The translations under genes were made by a program, and so were the position numbers. Shown here one piece after another: positions 43,317 to 52,981 of a stretch of 64,000 bases of DNA (the first letter of the stretch is position 1; each line of letters opens with the position of its first letter). This DNA is from Hofstenia miamia (lineage: Eukaryota > Xenacoelomorpha > Acoela), in assembly GCA_004352715.1 (NCBI GenBank), contig SCFE01000043.1, forward strand, positions 1,796,531 to 1,860,530. The letters are read 5' to 3'. The notes under the pieces are model-generated. The model was not told the DNA's origin. It did no database searches and saw nothing but the letters and a program-made list of their open reading frames with translations.

Positions 43317-46300
43317 GTACTCAAGGCAGATTCAAGGGCAGAGATACAAATGGACAATCAGCCTCTTCACAGCTTAACTTTCCTTCCAGGGGATCACTTC
43401 GCCGATTCGAGGGCGGTGAAACAACCGGAGTTCCAGGGGAAGGTGTGAGTGGTGGAAGAACCGTGGAGATCCGGAAGCGATTCAAGGCTGAAGGTATCTC
43501 CACCAGAACCACAGCTGGTCAAGTATCGCGGGTTGTAACTGATAGCCGATTCAAGGGCAAATCAGTTGACACCAGCAGCACAGGTTCACAGCCCATGGAC
43601 TGTGAGCCGAGCACCAGCAGATTGCCTTTACGGATGAGGCAGATAGATATCTCCTCAGAAACAACATCAGAGCGTATGGTAAGATCTAGAGAGAGAGAAA
43701 AGCGAATGTCTAAAATCAACGGGGAAATGTTGCACCCCTATTTCATGGCAACCACAAAAATGCAGCACAATGCGTTCGAGAAATTGTCTCCAGAAACAAA
43801 AACGTTAATTAGGAAAACTGCCAAAATGGAAGGAAGCATCTTGCCAATTCTATTAGATGCAGACAATCGGCCAAAAGTTAACGTATTAATCAGCTACCCA
43901 CAAGAATTAAACGAAACGATCGATAGGCCATACATGAGAAGTACAATTCATATGACGTTTAATGAAGATTTCACATTGGAAACAGCACAAGCACTCATGG
44001 CATACAAGGAACAGATAGCAAAAATCCCGGAGATAAATTTAGACAAAGAAAACTTAACGATCATACATGTGTTAAGAGAAAAGGAATACAATAAGAATCT
44101 ACAAAAACAGATCAACCAAACAGTATGGATGGCGAGAGTACAACAAACGAGAATAGTCATTATAGTGATGAGAGAAAATCTGGAAGAATTACCTCAATAT
44201 CTAAAGGATTTGGTACTACGGACAGAAGGCTTCTTCCCATGGGAGAAGAAAGAATTCACAATCTCTGAGCTGATCCATTTTGATTTACAAATTGATTACT
44301 GGGCGCAGATATATGGAATCATGATAGACCATAGCATAGCAATAGACCTGTTCCAACAAACGAAAACAGTAGAAATGTTACAAGGAAACGAAGGATTAGA
44401 AAAAGCCATGACACTATTCATCAAGTGCAGCATGACGCAATGCCAAGAACATTTAAAAGAAATTCAAAACGTATGGGCTAACATGAAATTGCAGAAAAAG
44501 ATAGATGAATCATGGCCAGAAATCAAAATAGAGGCACCAGCACGTAAATACCACAAGACAGTGGAGATGGTATTGGCAGAGATCAATCGAGCATACGAGC
44601 TAAACACAAAGAAGGATTTCCGTAAACTTATATTGGAAGAAAAGAATGCGCCAGAGATCAGATACAGGACATCTGCGTGGCTTTTAGCAATACTGCTCAC
44701 AGAAGATAAAGATCTCAGATTACCTATAGCAAGGAGCCAAAGAGTAAAGCTCACAAAGGCAAAGAAGTTTGAAATCGCGTTATCACCAATGAACACGCAG
44801 ACAAAGAATTGGATGTTGAAAGGACACGTTGAAAAAATTGAATTGCCAGACAAAAACGAGAAACCATTACAGACGATGGAAAAACTACTAGGCAGGTTGA
44901 TAACAAAGCATCACCCAATGGGAAGAATGTCGATAGTACAACTCGCAAACCTCACAGGCATATGCCCGAGTGAAATTCAGATATTTGAGGAGCCCATGCG
45001 AAAATATATGTGGGGTGCAACATCGGAGACAAAATTGAAACAGCTGCAAACTCAACCTTGGTTAACCACAAAAAAGATTATTAAACGCAAACTAATACAC
45101 ACTGAGGAGATACGACAAGCAATAAAGCAGAAGAATGTACAACAGGAAATTGATGAGAATATGAAACGATATGCCAGAAACAGCCCGCGATGTACATTTA
45201 CGAAAATAATAAAAAGAGCCGAAATGCTAAAGAAAGGTGGAATAACAACGCCTGTAGAAATTTGTGGAATGGTGACGAAAACACAATTAGAGATCAGCAA
45301 AGAAGAACAACTATTAACCTTGTCACAGTTGATACTATCCCTGAAAACACAAACAATGATTGACAGGATAAATATCAAAAAATGGGGAGACATGAGCCAA
45401 GACAGCACGATCGAATGGATCGATATGGATGATGAATGATTTCTGGTAGAAATAAAAGTAACAAAAGAGAAAAAAGAAATCACAGAAAGAAACTACCAGA
45501 GAATATGAGAACAGCAGATGGTCGCAACAATGAAATTGATGTTTACAGAAGCATTCACATGCACAGAGTTAGAAGAGCTGATGAAACCATTTAATCAGAT
45601 CACGGTCGATGTTGAATGCATCACCTCTAAAGTCGACATCCAGGAGCATATATGGATGAAACAAAGCAAACAGGGACTCACACAATCATTTTGGGAGACA
45701 ATCCCAGAATCAAGAATGAATTACCCCACCACCATCAGATTAGCAACGGCATCTAATACAAAGGGCACCTACACTGAAATTGAAAGACTCGTCAATACGA
45801 AGATCTTACTATGTACGCTGCCTACAATGATTTCAATACTGATGGTACTGCCTAGATGGCGACTCCTGAAAGAAGTAAAACCAGCAAAAACATTTCTACA
45901 TGAATACAAATCATATGTGAACTTGCAATGCAAAGCCATAGAAATGACAGAGCGAGAGGATTACAAGAGAACAAAAAAGATATTGTTAGATAATAACAAC
46001 AAAGAATGCATTTATATAGAAGGAACAATTACCCCAGATCAGCTATATACGAGGGGAAAAGTGATTCACATATAACTTAAAGAGTTAAGAGATGAGATAG
46101 AGAAACACCAGCCACGAGCAGTAATGTTGTTTTCGGGAGTCAATGATATCGTGTGGACTGATATGTGGGAACAAAAGTATTGCTACTATGATGTAACGAA
46201 AAGAGTTGAGATTGTTACCATGATGCGTATCGGAAAAAACGATCCCAGACAGATATCAGAACAAGAGGTATTGGACAATATGGTGCACACATGTAAAGCT

Positions 46301-46618
46301 GATGCGCAAATGACACTCTTGATAGCAATGAAAGGCATTCACTTGTATGAAAAATATTATGAAATCTTTTCACAAAAGATAAACGAACTAAGGGAGATGA
46401 CACCTATAGCAGAAAACATCAGAGAAACTAGATTCTTGAAATACGTGAACACTGTCACCACTGAACGCAAAGCAGTACTAAAGATGTCTAAACAATCTGA
46501 GTACGTGATGATTACATGGGAAGACCCTGTGGCGGAGTCATTGATCAGAAGAGCAGACACTCTCATACATAGGGAGCGGCCAGTGCTGTCCATAACGCAA
46601 GCTGAGGAGGGCGTGTAG
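43317..46618 (+). CDS. ORF3 of family B, large third ORF of unknown function
   Basis: Roughly 1100 codons, open from 43307 (its first codons derive from the deleted integrase) to TGA 45437-45439, then 45518-46075 and 46124-46618; the breaks are single stops (TGA, TGA, TAA), and family A has sense codons at the first. Layout: basic GRFKG repeats (43320-43560); Ser-rich part; MSKINGEMLHPYFMATTK (43709 on); strand/helix block with KVNVLISY, MTFNEDF, LTIIHVL, RIVIIVM, LPQYLKDL and FFPW (43870-44300), TIR-like in order; long Lys/Glu-rich helical middle; a C-terminal part with PRAVMLFSGVNDI. No signal peptide, no clear membrane anchor, no envelope-like cleavage site. The natural start is unknown (43592 or 43709 possible). 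Its stop lies in the first bases of the LTR. Confidence 0.8.
46604..46613 (+). promoter_or_regulatory. Probable polypurine tract of B3
   Basis: GAGGAGGGCG just before the LTR start, the place where plus-strand DNA synthesis is primed in LTR elements. It lies inside the ORF3 coding region (AEEGV-stop). Confidence 0.55.
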
Positions 46619-48069
46619 CATCATCCCAAAACAAATAGCTGCAGGAATAACGTCGAACGATTACAGTAATTAAAAAATAATTGTAAAAATTTAGTTAATG
46701 ATTCTATTCATTTTTGTAAGATGCAACTAAGCTACAATATTGTGCAAATTAAGAAAAACATGTTAGCTGATTAAGTAAAAATTTGACAAAGTGAAACAAG
46801 TGAAATAACGCTTACAAATGAACAGCCATATTGGCAGACGAATTATTTGCAATTCAAAATCAGCAGGTACTTCTAAGATTTTAAATAAATAGCCGTGAAT
46901 TTGATTAAAAAGTTGATGAANNNNNNNNNNNNNNNNNNNNNNNNNNNNNNNNNNNNNNNNNNNNNNNNNNNNNNNNNNNNNNNNNNNNNNNNNNNNNNNN
47001 NNNNNNNNNNNNNNNNNNNNNNNNNNNNNNNNNNNNNNNNNNNNNNNNNNNNNNNNNNNNNNNNNNNNNNNNNNNNNNNNNNNNNNNNNNNNNNNNNNNN
47101 NNNNNNNNNNNNNNNNNNNNNNNNNNNNNNNNNNNNNNNNNNNNNNNNNNNNNNNNNNNNNNNNNNNNNNNNNNNNNNNNNNNNNNNNNNNNNNNNNNNN
47201 NNNNNNNNNNNNNNNNNNNNNNNNNNNNNNNNNNNNNNNNNNNNNNNNNNNNNNNNNNNNNNNNNNNNNNNNNNNNNNNNNNNNNNNNNNNNNNNNNNNN
47301 NNNNNNNNNNNNNNNNNNNNNNNNNNNNNNNNNNNNNNNNNNNNNNNNNNNNNNNNNNNNNNNNNNNNNNNNNNNNNNNNNNNNNNNNNNNNNNNNNNNN
47401 NNNNNNNNNNNNNNNNNNNNNNNNNNNNNNNNNNNNNNNNNNNNNNNNNNNNNNNNNNNNNNNNNNNNNNNNNNNNNNNNNNNNNNNNNNNNNNNNNNNN
47501 NNNNNNNNNNNNNNNNNNNNNNNNNNNNNNNNNNNNNNNNNNNNNNNNNNNNNNNNNNNNNNNNNNNNNNNNNNNNNNNNNNNNNNNNNNNNNNNNNNNN
47601 NNNNNNNNNNNNNNNNNNNNNNNNNNNNNNNNNNNNNNNNNNNNNNNNNNNNNNNNNNNNNNNNNNNNNNNNNNNGTTGCTTTAGTTAATCAAATCAACA
47701 AACACTTTACAACATTGAGTTTAAGTCAGTTATAACCTGAAGTGAGTACACACACTGAGCTAAAGTAAGGTTCACATAATTAGTTCCAATTGAGCTGAGA
47801 CAGTGGGTGCAGTCATCGTTCAAGAAGAAGAGGAACTGTGCTGTGGTGATTGGCTTCAGGCAGTAGCCCATAGAAGAACTGAAGAGGAAACGTCACACAT
47901 GGCTCCATCACCTAAATAGTGATAATTAATATTCGATTAACTTAACTAGTTAACAAGAAAGGAAAATTTTGGCAGTTCGAGGATCTAGTAACTCCTCACC
48001 CGCAATTTACTGAGTGATAATCATTAATAGTGATACACGGTGCAAATAGGCCAGGTGGAGGATGTTACA
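46614..48069 (+). repeat. 3' LTR of copy B3 (with 755-N gap)
   Basis: Starts TGTAGCATCATCCC and ends GGATGTTACA, matching B1. Inner part 46921-47675 is N. With the gap as given it would be 1456 bases against 1160 in B1, so the gap size or the LTR interior differs. Confidence 0.9.
46921..47675. other. Assembly gap (755 N)
   Basis: The only gap not of round length; probably an estimated size. Inside the B3 LTR. Confidence 0.97.
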
Positions 48070-48838
48070 CAAGGTTTTCATTCAAAGGCTGCAGTCACTC
48101 TTGATGATTTGGAGTTGCCACAGTGGTTAATGTAGACACAGGCATCAAGGCAGATTGGGTAAATGTTGGACTACAGCTTACAAGAAAAGTTGCCAGTGAG
48201 GCAGACTTAGGCATTACAGAATTTGGAAAGAGTGGTTTAGAGGCTTCTGTGAACTGGGAAGACACTATTTGTGCAACCTTATTGGTAAACTTTTCACTAA
48301 AGGCTTCCAGGTCTTTGTCCATTACAGCATGTGTAATGTAGTCAACTGAATTGGCAGGACTAGAAGGGGAGGTACTTTGGAATGAGAAGTTGTTGGCAGA
48401 TCAGTGCTCTTAGATGCAAGATCATGAATTTGGATTTCTAGAGATGTGATAGCTTCCAGCATTCTTTGTTCCCTGCACTGATATTTGATGTGCTGGGCAT
48501 TCAACTCAGTTTGCAGACTCAATGCATTGTTCACATTCCATTTGCATTGACATTTGCTGGGACAAAGACTCTTTCAAGTTTTCAATTTCTAATGTTTGAG
48601 CATTTATGTCTGGTGTCTGAGCTTCATATCAACAAGAAGGGATTGGTGGAGCATTAGCAGTATTGAGGATTCATAGATGATTCACTGGAGAAGTTTGACA
48701 GGGGAAAGTGGGTAAAGATAAATTAATTAACAATCCAATTGCACAAGGGGTAATGTTCTGGCTACTAATGCTTGCATAGGGGATGCTCTGCACAGGAGTC
48801 CCAATAGGAGAAAAAACAACAGTACTACTAGAATCCAT
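48070..48838 (-). pseudogene. gag: gag N-terminal remnant, family A copy Aiv
   Basis: Minus strand from ATG 48838 (MDSSS start). Decayed pieces match family A gag: coiled-coil part (LNAQHIKYQCREQRML) and the Ser/Thr-rich linker (PTFTQSALMPVSTLTTVATP). Frameshifts and stops throughout. Cut on the left by the LTR end of B3. Confidence 0.85.
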
Positions 48839-49575
48839 GGCTTAAAACAAAAGTAAAGAAACCAAGAACTTTCAGAAAAATCCATCACAATTGGGGAGCA
48901 CATTCAAAAATCAAGCAACAACAATAGTTACCAGAACAGAAGCAATTAGGCAGTATGGCAGACAAATATGAAGAGTACTTGGTAACAAATCTAACATGCA
49001 AAAACAGAAAGAAAAAATAGAATAGAAAATAAAAGAACTAAAACAAGCAAGTTAAGAACTTTGGGGGAGCATAGATCAGTGGCAGTTCAAGATCAAGTCA
49101 GTGTCACCATGTAGAATCAGGGGTGTGAACTAGGGTGAACAGCACTGAGGAACTTAATGTCACAGCAGAAGGTTGCAAGAGAGCCATCTTGTAGAATGGC
49201 CCTGATTCTAATGAAAAATAAGCAAATAGAAAAACATTGGTAATTCATCCAAATAACTAGTAAGTTGTTCTCTTATCTCTCAGCTCAGGTAATAATAGCA
49301 TGTAATTACCATGCACTTGGGCTAGCCAACACCATAATATTGTCACAGTGTAAAAATTATAGGTGTCTGTTTGTGTTGCATCTAAAAAGGCAAAGTCTTA
49401 TAACTTACATGTAGCCATATCCTAATGTAGTCCACTATTTGGGCTGCTATTGTCTAGAAACTAGTTGCATCCCCAGTTCAGAAGAGTGACTCCCAAATTG
49501 TTGCCAGAACTTAAGCAATTATAATCACAACCATCAGGTTAAATATAATAGTGGTAAAGACAAAGTAAGCACAGC
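48839..49575 (-). repeat. Leader, primer site and partial LTR of copy Aiv
   Basis: The minus strand shows the leader, a mutated primer site (TGGTGACACTGAC ending at 49109) and an LTR from 49110 to about 49575 aligned with Ai, including the segment missing in Aiii. The U3 end is lost. CpGs are nearly gone, as in Aii. Confidence 0.8.
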
Positions 49576-49614
49576 TTCATGTGAGAATTAAAAGAAAATG
49601 GGCACTATTTCCCC

Positions 49615-49875
49615 AGGGTGGTATGCTAAATCACCTATCTATCTCACTAAAAGCCAGTAACTGTTGGTGGGAGGATGGTCATAATTATTTGTCAAATAGA
49701 AACAATATATGTTATCTTATTATATTTTAAAATTTGACCTTAATGTATGTGGGAAGTCCTTTTAAATTATTGTTATCAATATAAGAAAAAAGCAAAACCT
49801 TTATACAGTTGCATTGCTAAACAAAACATTTCAAGTCACTACATTTTTCAATATGGAATTCAAATAATTATTAAC

Positions 49876-49919
<44 letters not shown>

Positions 49920-50132
49920 ATAATATTTTTAGGATATTTTGAATTTATTTATAATCACTATATTGTTTCTAACACATGGATGATTGCCTGAATTATAATA
50001 TAAACATTTGTCCCTTTGGAACAATATCAAACAAATTCTGTATAAGGCTATTACTATGAAGAAAATTCATGTTCCTTTGACAACAGTAATTGGCTCTTAG
50101 TGAGATAGATTGGTGATATAGCGTACCACCCT
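49615..50132. mobile_element. Short TIR element (MITE-like), 518 bases
   Basis: Terminal inverted repeats of about 50 bases: left begins AGGGTGGTATGCTAAATCAC (49615), right is its imperfect complement ending GTGATATAGCGTACCACCCT (50113-50132); both contain ATCTATCTCACTAA. No ORF. The interior has a TA microsatellite at 49878-49913. No clear target-site duplication. Superfamily unknown. Confidence 0.75.
49878..49913. repeat. TA microsatellite
   Basis: About 18 uninterrupted TA units inside the short TIR element. Confidence 0.97.
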
Positions 50133-51111
50133 ACAACCCAAAATCAGCATCCTATAATCTTTCATAACAAATTTTTTCATAATTAATATTACAATCATGG
50201 GACATTAATAACTATAAACTTCTGAGAAAAACAACTGTCACAAATTTTTATATTTAAGTATTTTTTTGTAAGCTTGTCTCAAATCATTGCTTACTTTTAA
50301 CCCTAACCCCCTCATTCAATTTTTGAATTTGTTTAATTCCGCTGTCCCATATTTCAAATAGATATTATGAAAGAATTCATTATGAAAGAGCATATGCCAA
50401 CCCCAAAATCATACATATCAAAATTTTTTTTATAATTTTACTCTAATTACTATATGTTTTTTACCAGTATTACATTAAATATTTTAATGAAAAAAAAGTG
50501 TCCTAAACTGAATGTGTCAATATGAATATTTTGTCTCAATTTTTGACCATTGCATAATATTATGAAATTGTCTCAAAATAATCATGATTTCAGTGAATTA
50601 CCTCATGATTGCAATTCCTTGCACAATGTAAATCATAAATTGGTTCAAAAAGTTTCTGCTTGTTCTACCTGCCAGTGTATCTTACTTTTTTAACTAAGAA
50701 ATTTACCGTATTTTATCAACCAATAGCAATATGATTTCAACCTATTGGCAAGAATTTGTTTGATGTTGTCTGCGGTTTTCTCTAGATTAACTTGCTATTT
50801 CAAGTTCTGTCAGATGATTTTTGTTTGCAGTATATATTTCAAATAAGCATTCCTAGTTTATATCTTTGAAGAACCTTCTTATGGATCTTCATTGATGTAT
50901 GCTTTGGTTTAAATATATAACATTGGAAGGTAAGCTTTTTTGCTTTTTATTGATTATCCAGTATTAACATACACAATTAGCATACATGAAATCAAGCACA
51001 ATTGAATTGATTTTCCATTTAATTAAAATCTTCAGTACTGGAATTGATATGCAAAGTTACTGTATAAAAATACAACTCTAAATATAAAACAATATAAATT
51101 ATTGCTATTTT
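50133..51111. other. AT-rich intergenic stretch
   Basis: No gene recognised. It contains scattered TTGTCTCAA motifs (near 50273, 50531, 50570) that recur in inverted form GAGACAAAAT at 51586-51656, so parts may belong to one larger repeat. Confidence 0.45.
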
Positions 51112-51181
51112 GATTCAGGGGGATTTGAACCCACAATCTTCTGTACATGAGTACAGATGTGTTTATTTTACACCACAAATC
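51112..51181 (-). other. tRNA-like sequence (tRNA-Met-like pseudogene or SINE head)
   Basis: Minus strand can fold as a cloverleaf: acceptor GATTTG...TGAATC, D arm GTG...CAC, anticodon arm TCTGT...ACAGA with CAT in the loop, and T arm containing GGGTTCAAATCCCC, the standard B-box type sequence. The loop has one extra base and stems have mismatches, so a functional tRNA is unlikely. Confidence 0.4.
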
Positions 51182-51660
51182 GAAATATAGATCTTATTCA
51201 CCACCCAGAAAGTTTCCACAAAGGCAATGTTCTTCATTACAATGCAAGTTCTTATCATATAGATTTATTGATTTAAAAACGAACTGAGTTAAATATATTC
51301 CATGATTAGGTACCTGTTTATCGCAGATTTAAGAAACAAGAGCGTATTATTTTGTGATCCTTGGCCATTATTACTACTTTGCATTGCTATTTGAAATTTT
51401 AGAAAAAAAACTAATTTTGATTGTATTTGCATGTCGAACTGATATTAAATAACAGTAAAGCTAGAGTGACTAAATATATATATTTTATAGAAGAAGAAGA
51501 AGAAAAATCTATATTCAGAAATTGTTTTAACAATAAATAGAAATACTGATAACAAATTCAAACAAATATTTTGGGACAAACTTTTGAGACAAAATCGCTA
51601 TAATATTTAATTTGAGACAAAATTACGTAGATGGGACACTATTTTGAGACAAAATAGAAG
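51182..51660. other. Intergenic stretch with GAGACAAAAT motifs
   Basis: AT-rich, no gene. Near 51586-51656 the motif TGAGACAAAAT occurs three times at short intervals. Confidence 0.45.
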
Positions 51661-51667
51661 GCGTACA

Positions 51668-51970
51668 GAAATTACATCGAAAGGAAAACACATCGAAAAG
51701 GAAATTACATCGAAAGGAAAATACATCGAAAAGGGGGAATCTTTGAAATCTGCTTTGGAGTTGTAAAGTTAATTTTTCAACTCCTCAGCCTTTTTTATTT
51801 TAATTTTTCAACGCCTCGGACTTTTTATTTTAATTTTTCAACGCCTAAGTTATATTTCGCANATTTTCATATTCGATGTGTTTTCCTTTCGATGTAATTT
51901 CCTTTTCGATGTGTATTCCTTTCGATGTAATTTCCTTTTCGATGTGTATTCCTTTCGATGTAATTTCTAT
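51668..51970. repeat. 33-base tandem repeats in inverted arrangement
   Basis: Left arm 51671-51735: two units of 33 bases built from ATTACATCGAAAGGAAAA and CACATCGAAAAGG. Right arm about 51864-51968: three units of the complement (TTCGATGTAATTTCC and TTCGATGTG). The spacer carries three direct repeats of about 35 bases with ATTTTAATTTTTCAACGCCT (51765-51850). On the minus strand the right arm is open and reads an 11-residue repeat, EITSKGIHIEK. One N at 51862. Confidence 0.85.
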
Positions 51971-52185
51971 AGACCAAATAGAAATATTTGTGACAAAGAA
52001 ATATTTAGCCGATTTTAGTGGGCTCGTTTTATTGCCAACCTTAGTTTTGTCATAATTGGGGGGGGGTTTACACAATTTTGATAAATTTGTGTCTGTACTA
52101 AGAACAAAGTAGCATTTTTGGGCATTGTTTCCATTTTTTCATTAAGCCGTTTGTCAATATCAGCAATAAGCCAACAAAGTGCCAA
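51971..52185. other. Intergenic stretch
   Basis: AT-rich with a G9 run near 52058. No gene recognised. Confidence 0.5.
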
Positions 52186-52560
52186 AAATTTTATCTTCGA
52201 TTCGATGATTTATCATTTTCATCGTCCCCTCGCAATACTATTTCTTGCTTTGCAAGAAAGATTATTATCTTTGAAACTTTTGACAGGTATTTCCAATTTT
52301 CATGGACAATGTAAGAATGCTTTGTTGTTAACTTTTGCAATGTGAAAACGATGTTTATGGCTTTCTGCAGTGCTTTTTTCCTAATTTCTCCAACACCCTT
52401 TATCCAGTTATTCATTCCACTTTCCGTAAAACCACTTTTTCAATGTGACCGCTCCACCCACGGAACAGAGTTAAACCATTCTTTGTTAAAAGATCTCATT
52501 TTCCCTCCTCTATCCGTTTGGGGATATGGCATCATTTTCGGTTGCCTTGGACCACTGTCT
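52186..52560 (-). pseudogene. hAT-like transposase N-terminal fragment (ZMYM/TTF zinc-finger type)
   Basis: Minus strand: MRSFNKEWFNSVPWVERS, GFTESGMNNWIKG, KALQK, and finally IIIFLAKQEIVLRGDDEND. The order RSF..WF...PW.EYS, GF...GF.NWK and I.FLA.QGL.LRGHDE is the known N-terminal signature of the TTF-zinc-finger, hAT-related proteins also found as ZMYM1-like genes. The zinc-binding Cys section is deleted between WVERS and GFTESG, an in-frame TGA lies there, and the catalytic and dimerisation domains are absent. A dead fragment. Confidence 0.62.
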
Positions 52561-52980
52561 TTCGATCCCAAATAAAAAAATTCAATGGAAGTTAACCCTA
52601 CGTTGCATGATTTTTCGGATATGGCTTGAACAATTTGTTTTCTTTGGGAAACTAGCCAAAACTATGTCAATAATGGGATTAAATTGGAATTTTTAAGTAA
52701 AATTATATTTTTGGGTGTTTTAGGGTTTGTTTCTTTAAAGCAACAATATGCAACTAAGGTAATAAAATTATACAATACTAATCGCTGTAAATATGCAAAA
52801 TAAATAAAATAAAAGCGTCAACATCATTAGTAAACACCTATTTCTTTCATTAAAGTATCTCACAGAATTTCTGTAGTTCTCAAAATGAAAATCACGTGAC
52901 TTAGGCTCCATTTGCAAGAAATTAGACACATGAAAAACAAATACTCTGTATTTCTAAAATAGTCATAATTACTCCGTGTG
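52561..52980. other. Intergenic stretch
   Basis: AT-rich; no gene recognised. Confidence 0.5.
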
Positions 52981-52981
52981 A

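Larger units (their letters stand above)
42152..48069 (+). mobile_element. Gypsy element family B, copy B3
   Basis: 5'-truncated copy: starts in RNase H, loses about 1.1 kb of integrase at 43316, and keeps a near-complete ORF3 and the 3' LTR (46614-48069, with a 755-N gap). Close in sequence to B1; it shares a TGA in integrase. It is joined on the left to a non-LTR fragment and on the right to minus-strand copy Aiv. Confidence 0.92.

Noticed and set aside
43317-46618. ORF3 as a retroviral-type envelope gene
   Set aside because: No signal peptide, no Cys-rich ectodomain, no cleavage site and no C-terminal anchor; the one hydrophobic stretch near 45800-45860 is internal and short.
51845-52075. 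11-residue repeat protein as a real gene
   Set aside because: It is the translation of 33-base DNA repeats; no start context and no extension beyond the array. Kept only as a repeat.
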